Below, one piece after another: positions 29,677 to 40,324 of a DNA stretch of 64,000 nucleotides. Made by a program: the position numbers and the translations under genes. Numbering within the stretch: position 1 is the stretch's first letter; every line of letters starts with the position of its first letter. Source of the stretch: Actinomycetes bacterium (lineage in GTDB: Bacteria; Actinomycetota; Acidimicrobiia; Acidimicrobiales; RAAP-2); contig JAKAEP010000005.1 in NCBI GenBank assembly GCA_021818265.1, positions 1 to 64,000 on the forward strand. The letters are read 5' to 3'. The notes under the pieces were generated by a model. The model was not told where the DNA came from. It saw only the letters and a program-made list of their open reading frames with translations, and made no database searches.

Positions 29677-31815
29677 CTATCCGGCCCTCGACGGGGTCCC
29701 CGAGGGGTGGGTGGACCGGTGGCGCGTGGGGGTCGTCGAGAGCGCCGGCGCCAGGTGGACCGGGCCGACCGGGTGGGCGACGAGGTAGTCGAAGGTCTTC
29801 GCGACGACCGGGGCGGCCGCGTCGGCGCCGTAGCCGCCCTCGGCGATCACGCAGACCACCACGTAGCGCGGGTGGGTCGTCGGGCCGAACCCCACGAAGA
29901 GCGAGTTCGGCTCGAGGCCGGGCGCGTTCGAGGCTGTCCCCGTCTTGCCGGCCACCGGGAAGGTCGAGAGGTTGAAGTTGGCGTACTGGTGGAACGGGTA
30001 GTAGCCCGTCCCGCGCGGGTTGTTGATCACGCCCTCGAAGCCCTGGAGGATCGGGTCGCGGATGGCCGGGGGCAGGCGGACGTGACCGAGCACGTGCGGC
30101 TGGTAGCGCTCGACGACCTTGCCGTGGGGGTCGACGATGGCGGCGGCCACCTCGGGCTGGTAGCGGGTGCCGCCGTTGGCGAAGGTGGCGTAGGCGTTCG
30201 CCAGGGCGAGGGGCGTGAAGGCCGTGGTCCCCTGGCCGAAGGCCATCTCGATGTTGTCGCCCGTGTACCAGGTCACGGTCGGGAAGGCCTTGGGGTCGGC
30301 CGCGTGGAGCTGCTTGCGCACCTCGGGCGAGTCGATCCGCCCGGCGACCTCGTTGGGCAGGTCGACGTTGGTGAGCGTGGTGAGCCCGTACTGCGCCCCG
30401 ACGTTCTGGATCGGGGTCTGGCCGTACTGGCTCTGGTGGGTCCAGAAGAGGTAGCCGAGGTTGTAGAAGTAGTAGTCCGACGAGACGGTGATCGCCATCG
30501 GCAGGTCGATCAGCCCCGCCGCGGAGTTGTCGTCGTCGTGGAAGAGGCAGCCGTGGTTGGTCTTGTTGAGGCATCCCGGCACGACGAAGGTCCCGGTGTC
30601 GTTGATGATGTGGTACGCGGACATGATGCCGGTCTGCAGCTCGGTGGTCGCGGTGATCAGCTTGAAGGTCGACCCCGGGGTGTAGAGGCCCTGGATGGCG
30701 AAGTTGTTGAACGCGCCCTTCTTGATCAGCTGGGCGTACTGGGCGTTCGACAGGCCCGTGACGAAGTCGTTGAGGTTGTAGCTCGGGTAGCTCGCCATCG
30801 CGAGCACGGCCCCGGTGTTGGGGTCGAGGACCACCGCCGCGCCGTTGGGCGCCTGGGGCCGCAGGTGCGAGACGGGGTCGATCGAGCGCCGGTCGGTGAG
30901 GATCTGGTACTTGAGGTAGGCGTCGAGCGCGCGCTGGAGCCCGAGGTCGATGTTGGTCACCACCGTGTCACCGACCCTCGGGGGGGTCGTCTTGATCGCG
31001 CCCAGGATCTGGTTGTTGGCGTCGACCTCGATGGTCTGGGTGCCGTCGCGGCCCCGCAGGTACTGCTCGTAGTACGCCTCGAGACCGGACTTCCCGATGA
31101 CCGAGTCGGTCTGGTAGCCCTGGTTGGGGTGGGCGGCGAGCTCGGCCCCGGTGATCGGGCCGACGTAGCCGAGCACCGGCGCCGCCGTGCCGCCGCCCTG
31201 GGGGTAGGAGCGCTGGGAGGTGCTGAGCACCGTCACCCCCGGGAACTCGCCCGGGTGGAGCTTGATGAACTCGACCTCGCCGGGGGGCGCGTCGTTCATG
31301 ATGGGGGCGGGCTGGTACGGGCTGTACTGCTGGTTGTTGAGCGCGGCGTTGATCTGCTTCACGCTGAGCCCGGTGAGCGACGAGAGGGTCCCCTTGATCG
31401 CGGGGTGCAGGGCCGCCTCGGCCCGCGACAGCCGGATCTGGGTCGTGGTGACGTTGGTGACGAGCGGGGTCCCCTCGCGGTCCATGATCGAGCCGCGGGC
31501 GGCCGGGATGGTCGTCACGCGCAGGGAGTTGGCGTAGACCGTCGCGGCCGAGGACCGGTACTCGACCACCTGGAGGAAGAAGAGACGCACCACGAGGGCG
31601 ACCAGCAGCACCAAGAAGAAGCCCCCGATCACCTTCCAGCGACGCTCGGGGCGGGCCACCACCTCGTCGGGCCCGGCCACGAGGTCGCGGATACCCACCG
31701 GCTTGGGCTCGTTGATGGTCCGGCCGCGACCGCGCCGTGGGTGCAGCGACGTCCACGGCCGCCACAGCCGGGAGAACCACGAACCGGTCGGCCGGTCCCG
31801 CCAGGAGGGGTTCAC
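29677..31815 (-). CDS. mrdA: Penicillin-binding protein 2 (transpeptidase)
   Basis: ARGSIMDREGTPLVTNVTTTQIRLS...YTPGSTFKLITATTELQTG...VAGKTGTASNAPGLEPNSLFVGFGP. Confidence 0.95.
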   Translation of the reverse strand: MNPSWRDRPTGSWFSRLWRPWTSLHPRRGRGRTINEPKPVGIRDLVAGPDEVVARPERRWKVIGGFFLVLLVALVVRLFFLQVVEYRSSAATVYANSLRVTTIPAARGSIMDREGTPLVTNVTTTQIRLSRAEAALHPAIKGTLSSLTGLSVKQINAALNNQQYSPYQPAPIMNDAPPGEVEFIKLHPGEFPGVTVLSTSQRSYPQGGGTAAPVLGYVGPITGAELAAHPNQGYQTDSVIGKSGLEAYYEQYLRGRDGTQTIEVDANNQILGAIKTTPPRVGDTVVTNIDLGLQRALDAYLKYQILTDRRSIDPVSHLRPQAPNGAAVVLDPNTGAVLAMASYPSYNLNDFVTGLSNAQYAQLIKKGAFNNFAIQGLYTPGSTFKLITATTELQTGIMSAYHIINDTGTFVVPGCLNKTNHGCLFHDDDNSAAGLIDLPMAITVSSDYYFYNLGYLFWTHQSQYGQTPIQNVGAQYGLTTLTNVDLPNEVAGRIDSPEVRKQLHAADPKAFPTVTWYTGDNIEMAFGQGTTAFTPLALANAYATFANGGTRYQPEVAAAIVDPHGKVVERYQPHVLGHVRLPPAIRDPILQGFEGVINNPRGTGYYPFHQYANFNLSTFPVAGKTGTASNAPGLEPNSLFVGFGPTTHPRYVVVCVIAEGGYGADAAAPVVAKTFDYLVAHPVGPVHLAPALSTTPTRHRSTHPSGTPSRAG

Positions 31816-32321
31816 CGGCGCACCGCCCGCTGGCCGCTCGTCCAGCGGGCGAGCCGCGCCGCGGGCCGGGCGAGGACGAAGAAGGCGAGCGCGTTCACCA
31901 CCATCGCGCCGAGGAGGCCGTTGCGCCACATCGAGCCGTGCAGGGCCAGCACGCCGACCGCCACGAACAGGAGCGGGGCGAGGAAGCCGGCGACCGCGGC
32001 GAGCGCCGGGGTGACCCACCACGCCGCCGAGTCGAGGTCCCCGATCCCCTCGCGGCCGAGCCGCGAGGCGAACCACGCCAGCACGAGCGCCACCACGAGG
32101 GCGAGGCCGAAGGGCGTCGGCGAGTGCGTGTCGAAGAAGACCCCCGAGAGAGTCGCGCTGTAGAGGGCGAGCGCGGTGGCGCCCGTGAGCCCGACACAGA
32201 ACGGCCAGAGCCAGACGATCATCACCACGGCCCCGGCGAAGCGCAGCGACGAGAAGACGTCGAGTTGGATCGCGACGAGGACGAGGGTGACGAGCGTCAC
32301 CGGCACCACCACGCGCCTCAC
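31812..32321 (-). CDS. mreD: Rod shape-determining protein MreD-like
   Basis: Small multi-TM protein between mreC and mrdA; GTG start overlaps the mreC stop (GTGA). Confidence 0.83.
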   Translation of the reverse strand: MRRVVVPVTLVTLVLVAIQLDVFSSLRFAGAVVMIVWLWPFCVGLTGATALALYSATLSGVFFDTHSPTPFGLALVVALVLAWFASRLGREGIGDLDSAAWWVTPALAAVAGFLAPLLFVAVGVLALHGSMWRNGLLGAMVVNALAFFVLARPAARLARWTSGQRAVRR

Positions 32322-33136
32322 GGGGTGGGCTCCCACAAGACGACGTCCACGTAGGCCATCTGGCGCAGGTCGGCGTCCGGGGTCAGGACGAGGTTGTAGC
32401 TCGCGGCGCCCGGGGTGAGGGTGACGTCCTTCACGGTGGCGATCGGGATGCCCGGGGGGAAGAGGCCGCCGCGCAGCCCGTCGGTCACCACCTGCTCCCC
32501 CGGCGAGACGCCGCTCGAGAGCGGCACCGAGGTCGACGACAGGCCGCTGTCGATGCCCCGACCCGAGACGAGCACGTGGGCCGAGCCCTGCGCGAGTACG
32601 CCCCCCACCGTCGAGGTCGGGTCGGTGATCAGGTCGACGGTCGCCCCGCGGGGCGTGGTGGCGACGACCCGCCCGATGAGCCCGCCGCTCGCCACCACGG
32701 GCATCCCCACCAGGACCCCCGCGTCACGGCCCTGGGAGATGCCGATCGTCGCCGAGAAGTTGGTCGGGGCGTCCTGGGTGACCTGGGCCGTCACCATCGG
32801 GATCGAGCCTACGAAGGGGACGTGCAGCGCGCTGGTCAGCTCCTCGAGCTGGCGTTCGAAGGCCCAGGCCTGGTTGGCCTTGAGCTCGGCGCGGCCCAGC
32901 TCGTAGCGGAGCTTGTGGTTCTGGGAGACGACGTCGGAGTAGTTGACGGTGCCGGCGAGGAAGTGCCCGATCGGCCGGGCGATGCCGTCGACCGCCCAGC
33001 TGAAGGGCGTCACGATCAGGTTCGCGGCCCCGCGCAGGCCCGACCCCACGCCCGTCGTGAGATAGAGGACGACCAGGGTGACCAGCGCCGCGACCGACAG
33101 GGTCAGCGTGCGCCGACGCGAACGTTCGGTGGCCAC
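32318..33136 (-). CDS. mreC: Rod shape-determining protein MreC
   Basis: N-terminal TM, coiled coil, VVASGGLIGRVVATTPRGATVDLITDPTSTVGGVLAQG; adjacent to mreB. Confidence 0.93.
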   Translation of the reverse strand: MATERSRRRTLTLSVAALVTLVVLYLTTGVGSGLRGAANLIVTPFSWAVDGIARPIGHFLAGTVNYSDVVSQNHKLRYELGRAELKANQAWAFERQLEELTSALHVPFVGSIPMVTAQVTQDAPTNFSATIGISQGRDAGVLVGMPVVASGGLIGRVVATTPRGATVDLITDPTSTVGGVLAQGSAHVLVSGRGIDSGLSSTSVPLSSGVSPGEQVVTDGLRGGLFPPGIPIATVKDVTLTPGAASYNLVLTPDADLRQMAYVDVVLWEPTP

Positions 33137-33139
33137 GCC

Positions 33140-34171
33140 TTAACGCGACGGGCTGGTCTTGAGCATCCGGGAGAAGGCCTCGAGCTCCTCGAGGCACATC
33201 CCGCTGCCGAGCGCCACGCAGTTCAGCGGGTCGTTGGCGACGATGATGGGCATGTTGGTCTCGTACTCGAGGCGGGCGGCGAGCCCGGCGAGCAGCGCCC
33301 CGCCCCCGGTGAGGACGATCCCCTGCTCCATGAGGTCGGCCGAGAGCTCCGGCGGCGTGCGGTCGAGGGTGATCTTCACGGCGTCGACGATGGCCTGGAC
33401 CGGCTCCTCGATGGCCTGGCGGATCTGCTCGGTGGAGATGACCACGGTCTTGGGCAGGCCCGTGACCAGGTCGCGTCCGCGGATCTCGGCGCGCAGCTCC
33501 TCCTCGAGCGGGAAGGCCGAGCCCAGCTGCATCTTGATCTCCTCGGCGGTGCGCTCACCGAGGGCCAGCTGGAACTCCTTCTTCACGAAGGCGACGAGGG
33601 CCTCGTCGAGCTCGTCGCCGCCGACGCGGATCGACTGGCTCGTCACGATGCCCCCGAGCGAGATGACCGCGACCTCGGTCGTGCCGCCGCCGATGTCGAC
33701 GACCATGTTGCCGGTCGGCTCGTGGATCGGCAGTCCCGCGCCGATCGCCGCGGCCATCGGCTCTTCGATGATGTAGGCCTTGCGCGCGCCGGCGAACTCG
33801 GCCGCCTCCATGACCGCGCGCTGCTCGACGCCGGTGATGCCCGAGGGCACGCAGATGACCATCCGCGGCTTGGCGAAGCGGCGCTGGTGGACCCGGTGGA
33901 TGAAGTAGCGCAGCATCTTCTCGCAGATCTCGAAGTCCGCGATGACGCCGTCCTTCAGGGGCCGGATCGCCTGGATGTTGCTCGGCGTGCGGCCGATCAT
34001 GCGCTTGGCCTCGGCGCCCACCGCGAGGGGCTTGCCGTCCTTCACGTCCACCGCTACCACCGACGGCTCGTTCAGGATGATCCCGCGACCGCGGACGTAC
34101 ACCAGCGTGTTCGCGGTGCCCAGGTCCACGGCCATGTCGCGGCCCAGCACTGAGAATCGACTATCTACCAT
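33140..34171 (-). CDS. mreB: Rod shape-determining protein MreB
   Basis: MVDSRFSVLGRDMAVDLGTANTLVYVRGRGIILNEPSVVAVD...VVDIGGGTTEVAVISLGGIV...GGGALLAGL. Confidence 0.98.
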   Translation of the reverse strand: MVDSRFSVLGRDMAVDLGTANTLVYVRGRGIILNEPSVVAVDVKDGKPLAVGAEAKRMIGRTPSNIQAIRPLKDGVIADFEICEKMLRYFIHRVHQRRFAKPRMVICVPSGITGVEQRAVMEAAEFAGARKAYIIEEPMAAAIGAGLPIHEPTGNMVVDIGGGTTEVAVISLGGIVTSQSIRVGGDELDEALVAFVKKEFQLALGERTAEEIKMQLGSAFPLEEELRAEIRGRDLVTGLPKTVVISTEQIRQAIEEPVQAIVDAVKITLDRTPPELSADLMEQGIVLTGGGALLAGLAARLEYETNMPIIVANDPLNCVALGSGMCLEELEAFSRMLKTSPSR

Positions 34172-34241
34172 GGACAACCTCTTAGCCCCGACACCCCCAC
34201 CAGGCTAGGCCATGGCGCCCGGGACCGACCAGCGCGAGGCG

Positions 34242-34652
34242 CTAGCCCAGGTGAGGAAAGAAGAGCGCGACCTCGCGCCGGGCCGACTCCTCGGAGTCCG
34301 AGCCGTGGATCAGGTTCTCGCCCATGTCGGTGGCGAGGTCGCCCCGGACGGTCCCCGGCAGGGCGTCGGCCGGGTTGGTCGCCCCCATCATGGTGCGCAC
34401 CAGCCGCCAGGTCTCCTCCGGGCCCTCCACGACGCAGACCATCGACGGGCCCCGGGTGATGAAGGCGACCAGGCGCTCGTAGAAGGGCTTGCCGCGGTGC
34501 TCGGCGTAGTGGGCCTCGGCCGTCGTGGCGTCGATGGTGCGCAGCTCGGCGGCGACGAGGGTGAGCCCGCGCGCCTCGAGGCGGCCGAGGATCGCGCCGA
34601 CCAGCCCGCGCTCGACGCCGTCGGGCTTCACGATCACCAGGGTCCGAGACAT
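34242..34652 (-). CDS. ndk: Nucleoside-diphosphate kinase
   Basis: MSRTLVIVKPDGVERGLVGAILGRLEARGL...MMGATNPADALPGTVRGDLATDMGENLIHGSDSEESARREVALFF. Confidence 0.97.
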   Translation of the reverse strand: MSRTLVIVKPDGVERGLVGAILGRLEARGLTLVAAELRTIDATTAEAHYAEHRGKPFYERLVAFITRGPSMVCVVEGPEETWRLVRTMMGATNPADALPGTVRGDLATDMGENLIHGSDSEESARREVALFFPHLG

Positions 34653-34671
34653 CCGGAGAACTCTAACAGGG

Positions 34672-35997
34672 TCAACGACGGTGGCGGTCGGCGACGTGGA
34701 GCAGCTCGCCGCGGACCTCGGCGACGAGGTACAGGCTCCCGCACACCACGATGAGGTCCTCGTCGCTCGAGTGCTCGCGCGCGTGCGCGAGGGCGCTCAT
34801 CGGACTGGGGTGCTCGTAGGCGACCGCGCCGTGGCGGCGCAGCGCCGCCGCGAGCTCGCCGGGGGCGACCGCGCGCGGCGAGCGCGGGGCACACACGTGG
34901 AACTCCACGAAGCCCGCCCCGATGAGCGGTCGTACCGTGTCGTCGAGGTCGCGCCCGCGCAGGACCCCGAGCACGCAGCGCCGCTCGCCCGTGATGTCGA
35001 AGGCGCCGTCGAGCGCGGCGGCGAGGGCGCGCACGCCCGCCGGGTTGTGGGCCCCGTCGACCACGATGAGCGGCTCGCGGGCGAGGACCTCGAGCCGCCC
35101 GGGCATCGAGACGCCGGCGAGGGTCGTCGTGACCACCTCGTCGCCCAGCGCGCGGCCAAGGAAGGCCTCGGCGGCGGTGATGGCCGTGGCCGCGTTCACC
35201 CCCTGGTGGATCCCGTGCAGGGAGAGGAGGACCTCCTCGTAGGTCGCGTAGGGCGTGCGGACCGTGAGCGCGCGCCCGCCGACCGCGAGCTCGTTGTCGA
35301 CGAGCTCGAAGGCCTCGTCGAGGCGCCACAGCGTGGCTCCGACGGCCCGGGCCCGGGCCGCGGCGATGGCGACCACCTCCGGGTCGGTCGTCGCGACGAC
35401 GGCGATGCCGTCGGGGCGGAAGATGCCCACCTTGTCCGTCGCGATCGCCGCGACCGTCGGGCCGAGGACCTCGGTGTGGTCGAGGTCGACGTTGGTGAGG
35501 ACCGCGACCGAGGAGTCGATCACGTTCGTCGCGTCCCAGGTCCCCCCCATGCCCACCTCGACGACGGCGACGTCGACTCCCTCGTCGGAGAAGTGCAGCA
35601 GGGCGGCCACCGTGAGCAGCTCGAAGCGCGACAGGGTCAGCCCGAGGGAGGCCTCGACGTCGCTCAGGCGCTCGAGCAGCCCGACGAGGTCGTCGTCGGC
35701 GATCGGCCGGCCGTTGAGCGCGATGCGCTCGTTGACCGCGTGCAGGTCCGGGCTGGTGTAGGTGCCCACGCGCAGCCCGGCCCCCAACAAGAGGGCGCTG
35801 GTCAGGGTGGTCGTCGTCCCCTTGCCGTTGGTCCCGGTGATGTGGACGCTCGGGTAGTCCCGCTGGGGGTCGGCCAGGGCCGCCAGGGCCGCGCGCGTCG
35901 GCTCGAGGGTCGGGGCCCGGTGGGCGCCGGCCAGGCGTTCGAGGTCGACGTGCGACTCGAGCCAGGCGAGCGCCTCGTCGTAGTCCGCGAAGCGCAC
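34672..35997 (-). CDS. folC: Folylpolyglutamate/dihydrofolate synthase
   Basis: VHITGTNGKGTTTTLTSALLLGAGLRVGTYTSPDLHAVNERIALNGRPI...VVEVGMGGTWDATNVI...IVVDGAHNPAGVRAL. Confidence 0.95.
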   Translation of the reverse strand: MRFADYDEALAWLESHVDLERLAGAHRAPTLEPTRAALAALADPQRDYPSVHITGTNGKGTTTTLTSALLLGAGLRVGTYTSPDLHAVNERIALNGRPIADDDLVGLLERLSDVEASLGLTLSRFELLTVAALLHFSDEGVDVAVVEVGMGGTWDATNVIDSSVAVLTNVDLDHTEVLGPTVAAIATDKVGIFRPDGIAVVATTDPEVVAIAAARARAVGATLWRLDEAFELVDNELAVGGRALTVRTPYATYEEVLLSLHGIHQGVNAATAITAAEAFLGRALGDEVVTTTLAGVSMPGRLEVLAREPLIVVDGAHNPAGVRALAAALDGAFDITGERRCVLGVLRGRDLDDTVRPLIGAGFVEFHVCAPRSPRAVAPGELAAALRRHGAVAYEHPSPMSALAHAREHSSDEDLIVVCGSLYLVAEVRGELLHVADRHRR

Positions 35998-36000
35998 GCC

Positions 36001-37272
36001 CTAGCTCGCCCGACGGGCCCGCGTCGCCTTTCGCGTCTCGTACACGGGCAACTCGCCCTCGCTGACGGCCTCTTTGGTCACGACGCAGCGCGCGACGTCG
36101 GTACGCCCGGGCACGTCGTACATCGGTTCGAGCAGGACGTGCTCGAGGATCGAGCGCAGGCCGCGCGCGCCGGTCCCGCGCTCGAGCGCCAGGTCGGCGA
36201 TCGCCTCGAGGGCGTCGTCGTCGATCACGAGCTCGACCCCGTCCATCGCCAGGACCTGCTGGAACTGCTTGACGAGGGAGTTCTTCGGCTCGGTCAGGAC
36301 CCGGATGAGCATCTCGCGGTCGAGCTGCTGGACCGAGCCGATGATCGGCAGGCGGCCGATGAACTCCGGGATCAGTCCGAAGCGCACGAGGTCCTCGGGC
36401 AGGACGTGGCGGAAGAGCTCGACGTCGCCCGAGCGTCGGGCCTCGACCGGCTGGTTGAAGCCCATCGAGCGCTTCCCGAGGCGCCGCTCGATTATCGTCT
36501 CGAGCCCGGCGAAGGCCCCCCCGCAGATGAACAGGATGTTCGAGGTGTCGATCGAGATGAACTCCTGGTGGGGGTGCTTGCGCCCACCCTGGGGCGGGAC
36601 GCTCGCCACGGTGCCCTCGAGGATCTTGAGCAGGGCCTGCTGGACCCCCTCGCCCGAGACGTCGCGGGTGATCGAGGGGTTCTCGGCCTTGCGGGCGATC
36701 TTGTCGATCTCGTCGATGTAGATGATGCCCCGCTCGGCCCGCTTGACGTCGAAGTCGGCCGCCGCGAGGAGCTTCAAGAGGATGTTCTCCACGTCCTCGC
36801 CCACGTAGCCGGCCTCGGTGAGGGCGGTGGCGTCGGCGATGGCGAAGGGCACGTTGAGCATCCGCGCGAGCGTCTGGGCGAGGAAGGTCTTGCCGCAGCC
36901 GGTCGGGCCGAGGAGCAGGACGTTCGACTTGGCGACCTCGACGTCGTCGTCGTGCAGGGGCCCGGTCTGGATCCGCTTGTAGTGGTTGTAGACCGCGACG
37001 GCGAGGATCTTCTTCGCCTCGGCCTGGCCGATCACGAACTCGTCCAGGAAGGCCGAGACCTCCCGCGGGGTGGGCAGCTCGTCGAGGACGAACTCCGGCC
37101 GGTCGCCGAACTCGTCGGCGATGATGTCGTTGCACAGGTCGATGCACTCGTCGCAGATGTAGACGCTGGGGCCCGCGATCAGCTTCTTGACCTGCTTCTG
37201 ACCCTTCGCGCAGAAACTGCACTTGATGAGGTCGCTGCCCTCTCCGAACTTCGCCACGCCTACCTCCGACAC
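36001..37272 (-). CDS. clpX: ATP-dependent Clp protease ATP-binding subunit ClpX
   Basis: [33 protein letters not shown] zinc-binding domain; [21 protein letters not shown]. Confidence 0.97.
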   Translation of the reverse strand: MSEVGVAKFGEGSDLIKCSFCAKGQKQVKKLIAGPSVYICDECIDLCNDIIADEFGDRPEFVLDELPTPREVSAFLDEFVIGQAEAKKILAVAVYNHYKRIQTGPLHDDDVEVAKSNVLLLGPTGCGKTFLAQTLARMLNVPFAIADATALTEAGYVGEDVENILLKLLAAADFDVKRAERGIIYIDEIDKIARKAENPSITRDVSGEGVQQALLKILEGTVASVPPQGGRKHPHQEFISIDTSNILFICGGAFAGLETIIERRLGKRSMGFNQPVEARRSGDVELFRHVLPEDLVRFGLIPEFIGRLPIIGSVQQLDREMLIRVLTEPKNSLVKQFQQVLAMDGVELVIDDDALEAIADLALERGTGARGLRSILEHVLLEPMYDVPGRTDVARCVVTKEAVSEGELPVYETRKATRARRAS

Positions 37273-37316
37273 ATCGCCGCCCCATCCTACGGGGCGGCAC
37301 CCGCCGAATCGGGTAC

Positions 37317-37925
37317 CTACGGTCGGCTGGTGATGACCTCGTCGATCAGGCCGTATTCGACGGCCTCGGCGGCACCGATGATGAAGTCGCGGTCGGTGTC
37401 CTTCGCGATGCGCTCCACCGACTGGCCGGTGTCGGTGGCCAGCATGTCGTTGAGCATGTCCTTCATCCGCAGGATCTCGCGGGCCTGGATCTCGATGTCC
37501 GAGGCCTGTCCCCCCACCCCGCCCCAGGGCTGGTGCAGGAGGATGCGCGCGTGGGGCAGGGCGTAGCGCTTGCCCTTGGTGCCCGCCGCGAGCAGGACGG
37601 CGGCGGCCGAGGCCGCCTGGCCGAAGCAGAAGGTCGAGACGTCGGGCTTGATGTACTTCATCGTGTCGTAGACCGCGAGCAGCCCGGTGATGTCGCCGCC
37701 CGGGGAGTTGATGTAGAGGTTGATGTCCTTGTCCGGGTCCTCGGACTCGAGGAAGAGCAGCTGGGCGCAGATCAGGTTCGCGATCGTGTCGTCGATGGGC
37801 GTGCCGAGGAAGATGATCCTCTCGCGCAGGAGCCGGCTGTAGAGGTCGTAGGCCCGCTCTCCGCGGTTCGACGACTCGACGACCGTCGGGACGAGGTAGT
37901 TCTGGGCGCGGTGGGCGTCGTTCAC
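37317..37925 (-). CDS. clpP: ATP-dependent Clp protease proteolytic subunit
   Basis: [107 protein letters not shown]. Confidence 0.97.
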   Translation of the reverse strand: MNDAHRAQNYLVPTVVESSNRGERAYDLYSRLLRERIIFLGTPIDDTIANLICAQLLFLESEDPDKDINLYINSPGGDITGLLAVYDTMKYIKPDVSTFCFGQAASAAAVLLAAGTKGKRYALPHARILLHQPWGGVGGQASDIEIQAREILRMKDMLNDMLATDTGQSVERIAKDTDRDFIIGAAEAVEYGLIDEVITSRP

Positions 37926-37934
37926 GCCACCACC

Positions 37935-39272
37935 TTAGGCGTCGCCGTCGGCGGTCTGGTCCGAGGCGAGCAGCGCCCGGTCCACCTCAACCCCGTTGGG
38001 GTCCACGAAGGTCACGTGCTCGGTGAGCCACCGCGACGCCTTCATCTTGGCCACCTCGGCGCGGAAGGCGACGACCCGGCCGGTCTCGCGGAGGTTCTCG
38101 GCCAGGGCCTCGGCGCTCGCGCCCATCGCCTCGGCCGTCGAGGCCAGCTCGGCCTCGACCTCCTCGTCGGTCGGCTCGAGCCCCTCGGCCCGGGCGACGG
38201 CGCGCAGCCCCAGATCGACGCGGACCGCGCGGCGGGCGTCGGCGCGCAGGGCCTCGAGCAGCTGCTCGGGGTCCTGGCCGGTCATCTGGAGGAACGACTC
38301 GAGGGTGAGGCTCTGCTGCTCGAGGCGGTGGCTCAGGTCGTGGAGCCGCGAGCCCGTCTCGTCCTCGACGAGGGCGTCGGGCACGACGTCCTCGGGCACG
38401 AGGTCCGAGAGCGCGATGAGCGTGGCGTCGCGCTGGGAGAGCTGGGCCTCGACCACGCGCCGGCGGCGCATCTGGTCGACGATGGCGTCGCGCATCTCGT
38501 TCGCCGTCGACCACTCGGTGTTCTCGGCGACCCACTCGTCGGTCGTCTCGGGCAGCTCGCGCTCGTGGACCTGCTTCAGGCTCATCGAGTAGGTCGCCAC
38601 CTGGGACGGCCCGAGCGGGCCGTTCACCGTGAGGTCCTCGCCCGCGCGCAGCCCCAGGATGAGGTCGTCAACCCCGTCGGTCAGCGACGCCGAGCCCACC
38701 GTGTACATGTAGTCCCGCATCACCAGGGGCTCGGCCCCCTCGTCGCCCACCGGGGCGATGGCGACGTCCATCGTCACCAGGTCGCCGGTGACGATCGGGC
38801 GGTCGACGTCCTTCAAGACGGCGTCGGTCTCGCGCAGGCGGTCGACCTGCGCGTCGACCTCCTCGTCGGTCACGACCGGCGAGGGGATGGTCACCCGCAG
38901 GTCGCGGTGGCCGGTGATCTCGATCTCGGGGCGGACCTCGACGTCGGCCTCGAAGGCGAGGGGCCCCTCCTCCTCACCGGCGGTGATGGTGATGTCGGGC
39001 TGGGCGATGGGGTCGATGAGCGTCTCGGAGACGGCCCGGGCGTAGAAGTCGGGCAGCGACTCGCGGATCGCCTCCGAGCGGAGCCCCTGGACACCCCCGA
39101 GGTGGGCGATGAGGACGTTCTTGGGCACCTTGCCCTTGCGGAAGCCCTTGATCGAGACCTGGCGCGAGAGCTTGCGCGCCGCGTCGTCGAGGGCCGACGC
39201 CATCTCCCCCTCGTCGACCTCGACCGACAGCTTGACGTGGTGGTTCTCGAGTGGGGTGGCGGTGGCCTGCAT
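37935..39272 (-). CDS. tig: Trigger factor
   Basis: [46 protein letters not shown]; directly upstream of clpP. Confidence 0.95.
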   Translation of the reverse strand: MQATATPLENHHVKLSVEVDEGEMASALDDAARKLSRQVSIKGFRKGKVPKNVLIAHLGGVQGLRSEAIRESLPDFYARAVSETLIDPIAQPDITITAGEEEGPLAFEADVEVRPEIEITGHRDLRVTIPSPVVTDEEVDAQVDRLRETDAVLKDVDRPIVTGDLVTMDVAIAPVGDEGAEPLVMRDYMYTVGSASLTDGVDDLILGLRAGEDLTVNGPLGPSQVATYSMSLKQVHERELPETTDEWVAENTEWSTANEMRDAIVDQMRRRRVVEAQLSQRDATLIALSDLVPEDVVPDALVEDETGSRLHDLSHRLEQQSLTLESFLQMTGQDPEQLLEALRADARRAVRVDLGLRAVARAEGLEPTDEEVEAELASTAEAMGASAEALAENLRETGRVVAFRAEVAKMKASRWLTEHVTFVDPNGVEVDRALLASDQTADGDA

Positions 39273-39303
39273 AGGAGCGCCCAGCCTACCGGCTCGCCGC
39301 GGC

Positions 39304-40119
39304 CTAGATCATGACGACGAGACCCTCGACGAGCGCGCCCACCAGGGCGGCGTCGCCTCGCACGGACGTCGCGGGGTCCTCGAGGAGGCGCGCCCCGTCG
39401 ATGCGACCGGCCGCCCGGCGCCAGAAGAGCGCCGTCGTGGTGACGAGCTCGCTCTCGGCGTCGGCGTCGGGCGCGAGCGCCACCCCCCGACCGCCCTCGA
39501 CGGCGACCACGTGGCGCGCGGCGCGCTCGCCGCGCAGCTCGATCGCCACGCGCGCGCCCTCGGGGGCGACCACGCGCCGCCCGAGCACGAAGGGCAGCGC
39601 GGCGCCGAAGCGACCGAGGACGACCGCCTCGCCCGGCCCGTGGTCGTCGCCGTCGAGGCCGAGGGCGTCGCGCAGGTCGCCCAGATGGATCCAGCTGTCG
39701 AGGATCCGGGTCTCCATGAAGCGGTGGTACGGGCGCTCGCCCTCGGGGCTCCAGCCGACCGCCTCCCACTCGTCTTCCGACAGGCCGCGCAGGCGCGCCA
39801 GCGAGGCCGCCGTCGTCTGGCGAAACGCCTCGCGCAGCTCGCCGAGGGGGCGGCGTCGCCAGTGCTCGACGACGGCCTCGTTGATCTCGCCGATCGGGTT
39901 CCTCACGTAGTCGGGGTACGCGCCCTCGTGGTCGGGGAGGGCCTCGCCCTGGAGCATCCGCTCGAAGCCCACGAGGTGGGCGAGCACGTCGCGCACGCTC
40001 CAGCCCGGCAGGGCCGTCGGCGCGTCGAAGTCGTCCGCCGGCCTCCCGTCGAGGACCGTCTCGATCGATCCCCACGTCTCGCCCAGGGCGTCCACGACCC
40101 ACTCGTACGACGTTGCCAT
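39304..40119 (-). CDS. Maleylpyruvate isomerase / DinB-like (TIGR03083-type) family protein
   Basis: ALPGWSVRDVLAHLVGFERMLQGE...; four-helix N-terminus and SCP2-like C-terminus typical of the family. Confidence 0.8.
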   Translation of the reverse strand: MATSYEWVVDALGETWGSIETVLDGRPADDFDAPTALPGWSVRDVLAHLVGFERMLQGEALPDHEGAYPDYVRNPIGEINEAVVEHWRRRPLGELREAFRQTTAASLARLRGLSEDEWEAVGWSPEGERPYHRFMETRILDSWIHLGDLRDALGLDGDDHGPGEAVVLGRFGAALPFVLGRRVVAPEGARVAIELRGERAARHVVAVEGGRGVALAPDADAESELVTTTALFWRRAAGRIDGARLLEDPATSVRGDAALVGALVEGLVVMI

Positions 40120-40213
40120 CACCCCTCCTCGGCCCACGGTGACACGCGCCGCGACGGTACTACCGCTACGAGAGCCCCGTCGAGCGAGGGGGCCGTAGTA
40201 GCGTCGGCGGGCG

Positions 40214-40288
40214 CGGGGCGTAGCGCAGCTTGGTTAGCGCGCGTGCTTTGGGAGCACGAGGTCCCCGGTTCGAATCCGGGCGCCCCGA
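40214..40288 (+). tRNA. tRNA-Pro (TGG)
   Basis: CGGGGCG...CGCCCCG acceptor; CGTGC-TTTGGGA-GCACG anticodon arm; CCCGG-TTCGAAT-CCGGG T arm; CCA not encoded. Confidence 0.97.
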
Positions 40289-40324
40289 CGAGGTGGCCGC
40301 GCCGTGCGCGCCGAACGGCCGCGA

